From Frankia alni ACN14a (lineage in GTDB: Bacteria; Actinomycetota; Actinomycetes; Frankiales; Frankiaceae), in the NCBI RefSeq assembly GCF_000058485.1, contig NC_008278.1:6442962-6506961 (forward strand): a stretch of DNA of 64,000 nucleotides. Direction: 5' to 3'. Positions 9,830 to 17,781 of the stretch are shown here, one piece after another. The notes below the pieces were generated by a model, which was given only the letters and a program-made list of their open reading frames with translations, was not told where the DNA came from and did not search any database. Positions within the stretch are counted from its first letter, which is position 1; the number at the start of each line of letters is the position of its first letter. The position numbers and the translations under genes are program-made.

Positions 9830-11265
9830 GGTGCCACCGCCGCGCCGGCCTGGTCCGCCGGGTCGATGTCGAGGCGCAGCAGGTCCTCCTCGGTCTCCCG
9901 CCGCACGATCAGCCGGGCGGCGCCGTCGCGCACCGCGACGACCGGCGGGCGGGTGACATGGTTGTAGTTGCTGGCCATGGACCGGTGGTAGGCCCCGCTG
10001 GCCGGCACCGCGACGAGATCGCCGGGGCGCACGTCGTCGGGCAGCGGCACGTCGTGGGCGACGACGTCGCCGGACTCGCAGTGCCGGCCGACGAGCGTGA
10101 CCACGTGGGCCGCGGCCGAGCCCGCGCGGGAGACCAGCCGGGCGGTGTACCGGGCGTCGTAGAGGGCGGTGCGGATGTTGTCGCTCATCCCGCCGTCGAC
10201 GCTGACGAAGGTGCGCAGCCCGGGCAGTTCCTTGACCGTGCCGACCTCGTACAGGGTCACCGTCGTCGGGCCGACGACGGCCCGGCCCGGCTCCACGCCG
10301 AGGCGCGGGACGGCAAGCCCCGCCGCCGCGCACTCCTTGCCCACGACGGCGGTCAGCCGCTCGGCGACGTCGGCCACCTCCAGCGGGGCGTCCTCGCTGG
10401 TGTAGGCGATGCCGAGCCCACCGCCGAGGTCGAGCTCGGGCAGTTCGAGGTCGTGGGTGTCGCGGACGCGCGCCAGCAGGCCGACCATGCGGTGCGCGGC
10501 CAGGCCGAACCCGGCCGTGTCGAAGATCTGCGAGCCGATGTGCGCGTGCAGGCCGACGAGTTCCAGCGAGCCGGCGGCGAGCACCCGCTCCACCGCCTCG
10601 GCCGCCGCGCCGCCGGCGAGCGAGAAGCCGAACTTCTGGTCCTCCTGGCCGGTGGAGACGTAGCTGTGGGTGTGCGCCTCGACCCCCGGCGTGACCCGCA
10701 CGAGGACCCGCTGGCGCACCCCGGCCTCGGCGGCGACGGCGGCCAGGCGATCGATCTCGGCGAAGGAGTCGACGACGATCCGCCCGACGCCGTAGGCCAC
10801 CGCCGCCCGCAGCTCGGCGACCGACTTGTTGTTGCCGTGGAACAGCAGCCGCCCGGCCGGGAATCCGACCGAGCGGGCCACGGCGAGCTCCCCGCCGGTG
10901 CAGACGTCGAGGTTGAGCCCCTCCTCGTCCACCCAACGGGCGACCGCGCGGCACAGGAACGCCTTGCCGGCGTAGTAGACGTCGCAGTCGGAGAACGCGC
11001 GCCGCCAGGCGGCGCACCGGGCCCGGAAGTCGGCCTCGTCCAGGACGAACGCCGGGGTGCCGAACTCGGCGGCCAGCTCGTCCACCCGGACACCGCCGAC
11101 CCGCAGCACGCCGTCGCGGTCGAGCCGGGCCGTCGCCGGCCAGAGGTTCTCCTCCAGGGCCGCCGCCGACGAGCCTCCCGGCGTCGGGCCTCCCACCGTC
11201 AGGGCTCCCGCTGTCGGGGCTCCCGCTGCCGGTGCTCCCACCGCCGGGTTGTCGGTCTCGCTCAT
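9826..11265 (-). CDS. lysA: Diaminopimelate decarboxylase
   Basis: LysA decarboxylates meso-DAP to lysine (fold-type III PLP enzyme). The 479-residue protein has the PLP lysine in YYAGKAF (Lys101), the HAHIGSQ motif, ELDLGGGLGIAY, EPGRAVVG and the intersubunit active-site HCESGD. An extra N-terminal stretch of about 45 residues is Ala/Gly/Thr/Pro-rich with a GAP/TAG-like repeat. The ATG start overlaps nothing upstream; about 120 bp separate it from argS. Its stop overlaps hom. Confidence 0.96.
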   Translation of the reverse strand: MSETDNPAVGAPAAGAPTAGALTVGGPTPGGSSAAALEENLWPATARLDRDGVLRVGGVRVDELAAEFGTPAFVLDEADFRARCAAWRRAFSDCDVYYAGKAFLCRAVARWVDEEGLNLDVCTGGELAVARSVGFPAGRLLFHGNNKSVAELRAAVAYGVGRIVVDSFAEIDRLAAVAAEAGVRQRVLVRVTPGVEAHTHSYVSTGQEDQKFGFSLAGGAAAEAVERVLAAGSLELVGLHAHIGSQIFDTAGFGLAAHRMVGLLARVRDTHDLELPELDLGGGLGIAYTSEDAPLEVADVAERLTAVVGKECAAAGLAVPRLGVEPGRAVVGPTTVTLYEVGTVKELPGLRTFVSVDGGMSDNIRTALYDARYTARLVSRAGSAAAHVVTLVGRHCESGDVVAHDVPLPDDVRPGDLVAVPASGAYHRSMASNYNHVTRPPVVAVRDGAARLIVRRETEEDLLRLDIDPADQAGAAVAP

Positions 11266-11385
11266 ATCGCCTCTGCCCGTCTCATTCCGCGGCCTGTCTC
11301 GTAGGCCCGGCCGGACTCGTTGCCCCGGCCCGACTCGTCTGCGTGGCCGGCCTCGTCGCCGCCGCGGCCGCCGTCAACCATCCGG

Positions 11386-13044
11386 TCACATCCGCTCGGG
11401 CGCGCTGACGCCGAGCAGCCCGAGGCCGTTCGCGAGCACCACCCGGGTCGCGGCGACCAGCAGCAGCCGGGCACCGGTGAGCGGGCCCGCCTCCTCGTCC
11501 CCCTGCGGGAGTACCCGGCAGGCGTCGTAGAACCGGTGGTAGACCCCGGCGAGTTCCTCCAGGTAGCGGGCGACCCGATGGGGGCCACGCAGGCTGGCCG
11601 CCGCCTCGATCACCCGCGGGAACTCGCCGAGCCCCCGCAGCAGGTCCACCTCGCGCGGATGGGTCAGCAGCGCGACGTCCGCCGTCTCCGACGCGGTCGG
11701 CAGGCCCAGCGCCTCGGCGTTGCGCAGCAGCGAACTGATGCGGGCGTGGGCGTACTGGACGTAGAACACCGGGTTGTCGCTGGTCTGGCGGGTCACCAGG
11801 TCGAGGTCGAGGTCGAGGGACGAGTCGAGCGAGGACCGGACCAGCGAGTAGCGGGCCGCGTCGACCCCGACGGCGTCGACGAGGTCGTGCAGGGTCAGGA
11901 AGGTCCCGGCCCGCTTGGACATCTTCACCGGGGCACCGCCGCGCGAGAGCGTCACCAGCTGCCCGATGATGACGTCGAGGTTGGTCGCCGGGTCGTCGCC
12001 GAAGCAGGCGGAGATCGCCTTCAGCCGGGCGACGTAACCGTGGTGATCTGCCCCGAGCAGGTAGATGAGCTGGTCGAAGCCACGGCCCCGCTTGTCGCGG
12101 TAGTAGGCGGCGTCGGCGCAGAAGTACGTCGGCTGGCCGTCGCTCTTGACCAGCGGACGGTCCTTGTCGTCACCGAAGTCGGTGGTGCGCAGCCACACCG
12201 CGCCGTCGGCGTCGTAGACGTGGCCCTGCGCGCGCAGGTCGTCGATCGCCTTCGTCAGCGCGCCGGCGGTGTGCAGCGCCCGCTCGGAGGCCCACCGGTC
12301 GAAGTGGACGCCGAAGCCCTCCAGCGTCGACCGGATCTCGGTGAGCATCAGGGCCAGGCCCTCTTCGGTGGTCACCGCGAGCGCGGCGTCCTCGGGCAGG
12401 TCGAGCAGGTCCGGCCGGCCCGCCAGCACCGCCGCGGCGATCTCCGCGACATACGCCCCGTGGTAGCCCTCCGCCGGGATCTCCCGGCCGGCGGCCGCGG
12501 CCAGTACCGACGCGCCGAACCGCTCGATCTGCACGCCGGCGTCGTTGACGTAGTACTCCCCGCCCACGGAGAAGCCGGCCGCGGTCAGGATGCGGGCCAG
12601 CGCGTCGCCGACGGCCGCCCAGCGCGCCGAGGCGAGCGTCACCGGACCGGTCGGATTCGCGCTGACGAACTCCAGGTTGACCCGCACGCCCCGCGGCTTC
12701 GCCGCATGCCCGTAGCTCTCGCCGGCCCGCACCACCGTGCGGGCGATCTCGCCGAGAGCGTCCCCGGCGAGGGTGAAGTTCAGGAATCCTGGCCCGGCGA
12801 TGTCGACGCTCGCGATCCCGCTCTGGGTGGCCAGCCGGCCGGCCAGCACCTCCGCGACCTCGCGCGGCTTGCGGCGCGCCGCCTTCGCGAGCTGCAGGGC
12901 CACCGGGGAGGCGTAGTCGCCGTGCCCGGCCGTCTTCGGTCGCTCCACCGTGACGGTGGTCGGCACAGTCACGTCCAGGTCGCCGTCGGCGACCGCGCGA
13001 CCAATGGCCGCGACGATGGCGTCGGCGAGATCGGCGGGGGTCAT
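11386..13044 (-). CDS. argS: Arginyl-tRNA synthetase
   Basis: This class I synthetase charges tRNA-Arg. The 552-residue protein has the N-terminal Add-1 domain, the SANPTGPV segment near residue 130, KMSKR (about 370) and the C-terminal DALR anticodon-binding domain ([10 protein letters not shown]). The HIGH signature, expected right after NPTGP, reads T-L-A-S here (see findings). The start ATG at 13044 gives a normal length. The gene lies upstream of lysA, the classic actinobacterial order. Confidence 0.95.
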   Translation of the reverse strand: MTPADLADAIVAAIGRAVADGDLDVTVPTTVTVERPKTAGHGDYASPVALQLAKAARRKPREVAEVLAGRLATQSGIASVDIAGPGFLNFTLAGDALGEIARTVVRAGESYGHAAKPRGVRVNLEFVSANPTGPVTLASARWAAVGDALARILTAAGFSVGGEYYVNDAGVQIERFGASVLAAAAGREIPAEGYHGAYVAEIAAAVLAGRPDLLDLPEDAALAVTTEEGLALMLTEIRSTLEGFGVHFDRWASERALHTAGALTKAIDDLRAQGHVYDADGAVWLRTTDFGDDKDRPLVKSDGQPTYFCADAAYYRDKRGRGFDQLIYLLGADHHGYVARLKAISACFGDDPATNLDVIIGQLVTLSRGGAPVKMSKRAGTFLTLHDLVDAVGVDAARYSLVRSSLDSSLDLDLDLVTRQTSDNPVFYVQYAHARISSLLRNAEALGLPTASETADVALLTHPREVDLLRGLGEFPRVIEAAASLRGPHRVARYLEELAGVYHRFYDACRVLPQGDEEAGPLTGARLLLVAATRVVLANGLGLLGVSAPERM

Positions 13045-13164
13045 GTCGCGATGCTATCGGCGCGACGCCCTCCCACGTCCGCCCGCCGATCCCCGTCAAC
13101 GCCGCCGCGCGGCGAACCAGCGGGCCGGACCCTGCGAACCCGGTGATCCGCCGGCTGAATCCGG

Positions 13165-13551
13165 CTAGACCGGCTGGCCGGCGGCGAGCTTCTGGACGAC
13201 GGTGATCAGCTCGTCGGGGTCGAACGGCTTCGTCAGGTAGTAGTCGACGCCGATGCGAGCCCCGCGCTTGACGTCGGCCTCCTGCGCCCGCGCGGTGAGC
13301 ATGATCAGCTTGATGTCGGCGGTCGACGGGTCCTCGCGCAGGGCAGCGGCCACATCCCAGCCGTTCATCCGCGGCATCATGATGTCGAGCGTGATCACCT
13401 GGGGATCGACGGTCCGCACCACCTCCAGCGCGTCGACACCGTCGACGGCGGTATGGACCTCGAAGCCTTCCAGCTCAAGGTTGACGACCACGAGCTGACG
13501 TATCACCGCGTCGTCGTCGACGACGAGGACCCGGGGGGCGGCTTGGTACAC
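13165..13551 (-). CDS. Single-domain response regulator (receiver only)
   Basis: The 128-residue protein is a complete CheY-like receiver with no output domain. The acidic pocket D12/D13, phospho-acceptor D56 (LDIMMP), T86 and K108 (TKPF) are all present, so it should be phosphorylated. A GTG start is used; its ribosome-binding site is poor. No kinase lies beside it, so partner and output are unknown. It sits between tRNA-Arg and argS with about 120 bp to argS and may be co-transcribed with it. Confidence 0.9.
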   Translation of the reverse strand: MYQAAPRVLVVDDDAVIRQLVVVNLELEGFEVHTAVDGVDALEVVRTVDPQVITLDIMMPRMNGWDVAAALREDPSTADIKLIMLTARAQEADVKRGARIGVDYYLTKPFDPDELITVVQKLAAGQPV

Positions 13552-13625
13552 ACCGGAAGCTTACGGCCGACCCGGGTGCGCGATCCGCCGTTCCCGCCTG
13601 GTAACGTATGCCGCGTTGCCCCAGA

Positions 13626-13697
13626 GCCCCCGTAGCTCAGGGGATAGAGCACCGCCCTCCGGAGGCGGGTGCGCAGGTTCGAATCCTGCCGGGGGCA
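13626..13697 (+). tRNA. tRNA-Arg (anticodon CCG)
   Basis: The cloverleaf is complete: acceptor GCCCCCG/CGGGGGC, D-stem GCTC/GAGC, anticodon stem CCGCC/GGCGG with loop CTCCGGA (anticodon CCG at 13659-13661), T-stem GCAGG/CCTGC with loop TTCGAAT and discriminator A. It reads CGG arginine codons, common in this GC-rich genome. CCA is not encoded. A 90-bp tandem repeat array starts four bases after its end. Confidence 0.97.
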
Positions 13698-13700
13698 CGC

Positions 13701-13970
13701 GCGACCTTCCATGCTTGTCGCCCTTGGGGCGACTGCGGCTTTGCCCGTGATGTTTGCCGGGGGGCCGAGCCCCCCCGAACCCCCCACGGGGCGACCTTCC
13801 ATGCTTGTCGCCCTTGGGGCGACTGCGGCTTTGCCCGTGATGTTTGCCGGGGGGCCGAGCCCCCCCGAACCCCCCACGGGGCGACCTTCCATGCTTGTCG
13901 CCCTTGGGGCGACTGCGGCTTTGCTCGTCATGTTTGCCGGGGGGCCGAGCCCCCCCGAACCCCCCACGGG
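13701..13970 (+). repeat. Three tandem 90-bp repeats directly after tRNA-Arg
   Basis: Three head-to-tail 90-base units start at 13701, 13791 and 13881. The first two look identical; the third differs at two positions (TTGCTCGTCA for TTGCCCGTGA). Each unit carries two hairpins, GTCGCCC-TTG-GGGCGAC and GGGGGGC-CGA-GCCCCCC, followed by a C-rich tail. The array could act as a multiple terminator of the tRNA transcript. Because 90 is divisible by 3, frames stay open through it, but I see no protein. Confidence 0.95.
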
Positions 13971-14166
13971 GCCAGTGGCTTTGCTCTGGCTTGGTGGGGT
14001 GGGGGCGGATCTGGGGCCGATGCAGACCTGTCATCCGAGTGGGGCGGGACATGGATGGCGTGAGGTGCCCTTTGCCGCCCGGGCAGTTTGGTGGGCTCGG
14101 CGGCTGCCGACAATGACGGCGGAGCCGGCGGTGCAACGCCGTCGCCTGCTGATCGTTCGCCCGGAG

Positions 14167-14613
14167 TTACGCAGTCGAGCGACTGCCCGCCGCGGAGCTA
14201 CCGATCCCCCCGAGCAGGGGGCGCAGTTCGTCGATCAGCGCGTCGATGATGGCCTCGCGCTCGACGTCCCGGGAGATCACGCAGGCCACCGACGGCTGTG
14301 CAACGGCCTCGACCAGGTCGGGTCGTTCTTCCCGCCAGGCAACGCCCGCCGCCCCGCGGCCTGGGCGCCGACAGAAATAGTGACAGCTCATCAGGAGCCC
14401 GGTCACCGCCTCGACCACTTCGTCGGCGGGTCCGACGACGGTGCAGCTACGGCGGCTGATCTGAGGCCCCAAAAACAGGCAGCAGGGTTCCACGTTCGTG
14501 AACAGGACGTGATCCCGAACCACGACGTCCTCATGCCGGGTGGTGCTCTGCCGCTCCTCCGCCGTGCGGATCGAACTCCGGACGCCCGGGTAACGCAGGT
14601 TGCTGGCCCGCAC
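14167..14613 (-). CDS. Hypothetical protein (unrecognised, doubtful)
   Basis: A 148-codon frame begins at GTG 14613. I do not recognise the product. It has more Cys, Ile and Phe codons and lower GC than its neighbours (for example the CHYFCRRPG and SVACVISRDVEREAI stretches) and ends in an amphipathic helix-like segment. No membrane segment or catalytic motif is evident. The different base use suggests acquired DNA or a gene remnant beside the tRNA. Confidence 0.35.
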   Translation of the reverse strand: MRASNLRYPGVRSSIRTAEERQSTTRHEDVVVRDHVLFTNVEPCCLFLGPQISRRSCTVVGPADEVVEAVTGLLMSCHYFCRRPGRGAAGVAWREERPDLVEAVAQPSVACVISRDVEREAIIDALIDELRPLLGGIGSSAAGSRSTA

Positions 14614-14843
14614 AAGCGATAGAGAGTTTGGTTTGCACGGCGGGGAGGAGACGCTCAGCGGACCGTGCAGATGTGCAGGGCGTTCGTTTGTCCAGTTTCA
14701 GGTCGCGTTTGTGGTTGTGATCAGGCGGCGTGTCGGCGCCACTGACCCCGGACCGTCGAGGCACCGCCGTGGGAACGTCTGGTCACGGGCGCCGGGGTCG
14801 CCGGTGACGTCGGGCTCACCTCCGACGGCGCCGGCCCGGTTCC

Positions 14844-14891
14844 GCGGAACCGCGGAACCGCGGAACTGCGGAACTGCGGAACTGCGGAACT
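14844..14891. repeat. 8-bp tandem repeat, six units
   Basis: The unit GCGGAACY is repeated six times (two with final C, four with final T). The first unit is also half of a perfect palindrome with the preceding GGTTCC. It lies in non-coding DNA. Confidence 0.9.
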
Positions 14892-14986
14892 GCCAGGACC
14901 GTGCCAGACCCTCGCGGTGGCAGACCGTACCGCGGAGCACGGTTCTGCGCAGGCAACGATCATCCAGGTCGGATGCGGGAGGCGCT

Positions 14987-15040
14987 TTGCGGTACGGAAT
15001 GCACGGTCTGCGGTCCCAGACCGTGCAGAACGCACCGCAA
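14987..15040. repeat. Dispersed hairpin repeat, copy B
   Basis: Two 24-base arms pair at 20 of 24 positions (TTGCGGT at one end, CACGGTCTG/CAGACCGTG next to a 6-base loop). The right arm matches the element at 2997-3050, which shows this is a repeated unit rather than a one-off terminator. Confidence 0.65.
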
Positions 15041-15289
15041 TGCGGCCGCGGTGGGCCCCGGCGCCAGGGAACACCATGATCGCCAGGGGTGGGTTCGGGT
15101 CGGTCGGGCGGGCTCGGTGGCGTGGGCTGGCCTGAATGGGCGGCACGGTGTCGGATTCGTGTCAAAGCCAGGTCGGCGGCCTGGGTCCGAGCCAGACTCT
15201 GCGGCGGCGTGCTGACCGGCTCGCGGCTGGTAGGCGCGGGCGGGCACCGGTTGGCGTGGGTAGAACGCGGTGATGAGGAGCGGGCCGGG

Positions 15290-16150
15290 ATGCGGGTGGA
15301 CTGGGAGCTTCGGGCCTGCGCGCGCAAGGGTCACGCCACCTATCGGCCCGACGAGCCCGAGCTGGCCGAACGGCTGACCGCTCGGACCGCCGTAGGGGTG
15401 AGCTGGCGATGCCTGCGCTGCGGGAACTTCGTCGTCGGCGAGCCGGCGCTCGGCGGGCCGGCGCAGGACGCGCCCGTGCTGCTGCGGGGACGGGCCCTGC
15501 GCGACGCCACGGTGCTGCGGCTGCTTGCGGTGGAGCGCCTGGTCCGGGCGCTGCTGATGGTGCTGATCGGCTACGCCATCCTGCGGTTTCGCCGGTCCGA
15601 GGACGCCGTGCAGCGGCTGTTCGACCGGGCGGTGCCCGCGGCGCGGCCGCTCGCCGACGTCCTGCATCTCGACCTGGACCACTCCCCGACGGTCGAGCAC
15701 CTGCACCACCTGCTCTACACCCGGCCGCGGACGCTGCTGCTGGTGGCGGTGCTGCTGTTCGGCTACGCGGCGGTACAGATCGTCGAGGGGATCGGGCTGT
15801 GGCTGCTCAAGCGCTGGGGTGAGTACTTCGCGGTGGTGGCGACCTCGGCGTTCCTGCCGCTGGAGATCTACGAGCTCACCGAGCGCATCACGGTACTGCG
15901 AATCGGCGCCCTCGTCGTCAACCTCGGTGCGGTGGTCTATCTGGTCGCCAGCAAGCGGCTGTTCGGGGTACGCGGCGGGGTGAAGGCCTTCGAGGCAGAG
16001 CGACACGCCGAGTCACTGCTCGAGGTCCAACAGGCCACCCGCGCCGAGGCCCGGACGAGCGGCGACCGTGCGGAAAGCCCCGGCGAGGACAGCCCCGGCG
16101 AGGACAGCGCCCGCATGGACACCACCCACATGGACAGCGTCGACCGCTGA
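15290..16150 (+). CDS. DUF2127 family membrane protein with N-terminal zinc-ribbon-like motif
   Basis: The 286-residue protein begins with a short cytosolic region carrying C-x3-H and C-x2-C (ACARKGH, RCLRCGN), which may bind a metal. Four or so hydrophobic segments follow (about 84-100, 153-172, 180-198, 207-226) with the family's VEGIGLWLLKRWGEYFAV and LPLEIYEL stretches. These match the DUF2127 predicted membrane proteins. The C-terminal tail is acidic with short SPGED repeats. The ATG at 15290 has GAGGAG upstream. The function is unknown, and it stands alone on the plus strand. Confidence 0.8.
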   Translation: MRVDWELRACARKGHATYRPDEPELAERLTARTAVGVSWRCLRCGNFVVGEPALGGPAQDAPVLLRGRALRDATVLRLLAVERLVRALLMVLIGYAILRFRRSEDAVQRLFDRAVPAARPLADVLHLDLDHSPTVEHLHHLLYTRPRTLLLVAVLLFGYAAVQIVEGIGLWLLKRWGEYFAVVATSAFLPLEIYELTERITVLRIGALVVNLGAVVYLVASKRLFGVRGGVKAFEAERHAESLLEVQQATRAEARTSGDRAESPGEDSPGEDSARMDTTHMDSVDR

Positions 16151-16293
16151 TCGCGGCTCTGCCGGAGCGCGCATTGCCGCAAAGAGCGGCCCCACATTAC
16201 GGCCACATGTGCCGGATGCGCGTTTGCCGGGGCGATACGGTGCATCATCCGGCAGAATGGTCCGGATCACTCCGACAGCGAGGGTGATCCCCC

Positions 16294-16407
16294 ATGGATT
16301 CCACCGAGGGCCCCCAACCTGCGGCGGGAGAAGCGATGCGCACGTCACGCGACCTTGTTCCGAGAGCTATGGAACAAACATGTCCAAACTTTGAACTAAT
16401 TACATGA
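16294..16407 (+). CDS. Candidate 37-residue upstream ORF coupled to the nit cluster
   Basis: A frame of 37 codons starts at ATG 16294 after GAGGGTGA and ends with its TGA overlapping the ATG of the amidohydrolase (ATGA). The other junctions of this cluster mostly use the same kind of overlap. The peptide (MDSTEGPQPA...) has no recognised domain. Its 3' half contains the inverted repeat at 16355-16377. It could be a real small protein, a leader peptide giving translational coupling, or chance. Confidence 0.3.
   Translation: MDSTEGPQPAAGEAMRTSRDLVPRAMEQTCPNFELIT
16355..16377. promoter_or_regulatory. Inverted repeat (operator-like) before the nit cluster
   Basis: TTGTTCC and GGAACAA form a perfect 7-base inverted repeat with a 9-base spacer, in an unusually AT-rich stretch 27 bases before the amidohydrolase ATG, which itself has no good ribosome-binding site. 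The symmetry and place suggest a binding site for a dimeric regulator controlling the cluster. No regulator gene is adjacent. Confidence 0.45.
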
Positions 16408-17231
16408 CATTCGCCGGCCTCGCCGATGCGCACCGTCACCTTGGTGTGCTCCCGGCCCACCCGTTCTACGGGGGGCCGGCGGTGCACCCGGACGTCTCCG
16501 CGCGCGCCACCGTCGCCCAGCTCATCGCGGACCTCGACCGCGAGGGTACCGAGCGGGCCCTGGTCATCCCGAACTACGGAGTGCCGGAGGTCGCGCGGAC
16601 CTTCGCGTTCAACGAGCTCGTGCTGGAGGCGGCCGCCCGCGACGATCGGATCCGAGCCGGGATCTTCGTCTCGCCGCGGCCGCGGGACGCCGAGCTCAAC
16701 GCCCGCGCCCTGGCCCTCGCCGGTGAGCCGGGCGTCCGAGCGCTCAAGACGACGTTCCTGCTCGGCGGGAGCGTCGACGACGCCGGCTGCCTCGCCCAGC
16801 TCGACCTTCTCTTCGCCACCGCGGTCGAGCGCGACCTCATCGTCCACGTCCACACCTCGCCCGGCGCGGCCAGCGACATCGACCAGGTCGGAAAGCTGGT
16901 GGATCGCTTCGGCGACCGGGCGAAGATCCATCTCGTGCATTTCGGTGGCGGGACGAGTGGACACATCAAACTCGCCGGCGGGCGCTTCTTCGACTGGATC
17001 GCCGCGGGAAAGCGGGTCTACACGGACCTGAGCTGGGCAGTCGGCTTCGCGCCACGGTGGCTTGCCGCCGAGATGGACCGCCGCGGTGTCGGCCACGACC
17101 GGTTGTTGTTCGCCTCCGACGAGCCGTGGGGCGACCACCCCGGCGAATATGCCCGGCTCGCCGCCGCGGTGGGCGACGGCGAGCTCGCCCGCCACGTCTT
17201 CACCGCCAACTTCGCCGCCCTCTACGACTGA
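16404..17231 (+). CDS. Amidohydrolase-family (TIM-barrel) metal-dependent hydrolase
   Basis: The 275-residue protein fits the Amidohydrolase_2 family: N-terminal DAHRHLG metal motif, LIVHVHTSPG in mid-protein (about 150), LVHFGGG (about 177) and the late LLFASDEPWG with a conserved Asp (about 233-240). Members hydrolyse or decarboxylate small cyclic or amide substrates. As the first large gene of the nitrilase cluster it may act on the product or precursor of the nitrilase, which is inference. It is not one of the usual Nit1C core genes that I know. It ends 24 bp before the next gene. Confidence 0.8.
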   Translation: MTFAGLADAHRHLGVLPAHPFYGGPAVHPDVSARATVAQLIADLDREGTERALVIPNYGVPEVARTFAFNELVLEAAARDDRIRAGIFVSPRPRDAELNARALALAGEPGVRALKTTFLLGGSVDDAGCLAQLDLLFATAVERDLIVHVHTSPGAASDIDQVGKLVDRFGDRAKIHLVHFGGGTSGHIKLAGGRFFDWIAAGKRVYTDLSWAVGFAPRWLAAEMDRRGVGHDRLLFASDEPWGDHPGEYARLAAAVGDGELARHVFTANFAALYD

Positions 17232-17255
17232 TCCCACCGCCACGAAGGAAACCCG

Positions 17256-17777
17256 ATGACCCTGGACGACACGATCGCCGAGAACATCGCCCGAAGCCTG
17301 GCGGAGATCCCGCACCCGTCGCTGCCCAAGGGCAGCAACCTCTACGGCACCACCAAGATCTTCCCGGACTACCAGGCCGAGAACGGCGAGTGCTACTTCA
17401 CCCTCGTCCACGGCATCGCCCACGAGTCGTCGGTGAGCTTCGTCGCGGTGCTGCAGGCCACCCGCGCGCTGCGCAAGGGGTTCGAGTCGGCGATCTACTT
17501 CTACGGCCCCGGCGCGATCAACTGCATCGCCAACCGCGGTTTCCCGACGACCGGCGACGCGGCCTTCCCCGGCGAGACGAACATCAACCTGGCGCTGGAG
17601 ACGTTCATCGCCGAGGGCGGCACGGTCTACTGCTGCCGCTTCGGGCTCGCCCTGCACGGCGCCCGCGAGGAGGACCTCATCAGCGGGGTCGTCCCGGCGC
17701 ACCCGCTCGACGTCCAGGACGCGCTGATCCACTACGCCCGCAAGGGCGCCATCATCAACTCCACCTACCTGGTGTGA
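17256..17777 (+). CDS. nitB: MSMEG_0572-family nitrogen starvation protein (NitB-like)
   Basis: The 173-residue protein matches the MSMEG_0572 family, a cytosolic protein of unknown biochemical function found in nitrilase-associated (Nit1C) clusters. Recognisable segments include NLYGTTKIFPDYQ, GECYFTLVHGIAHESS, YFYGPGAINCIANRGFP and the C-terminal NSTYLV. No catalytic motif is known for it. An AAGGAAAC ribosome-binding site precedes the ATG. The radical SAM gene follows after four bases. Confidence 0.88.
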   Translation: MTLDDTIAENIARSLAEIPHPSLPKGSNLYGTTKIFPDYQAENGECYFTLVHGIAHESSVSFVAVLQATRALRKGFESAIYFYGPGAINCIANRGFPTTGDAAFPGETNINLALETFIAEGGTVYCCRFGLALHGAREEDLISGVVPAHPLDVQDALIHYARKGAIINSTYLV

Positions 17778-17781
17778 GCAC

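Larger units (their letters stand above)
14614..15289. other. Gene-poor region with repeats (676 bp)
   Basis: No supported gene is seen here. It holds a six-unit 8-bp tandem repeat (14844-14891), a large hairpin repeat (14987-15040) and, at about 14917-14954, a sequence resembling a degenerate third copy of the hairpin arm. The DUF2127 gene's ribosome-binding site lies at the right end. Confidence 0.6.

Noticed and set aside
13701-13970. Possible CRISPR array
   Set aside because: The units are contiguous 90-bp repeats with no unique spacers, and no cas gene is present.
14600-15079. 159-codon plus-strand ORF
   Set aside because: It crosses the 8-bp repeat array and the palindromic element and shows no coding features.
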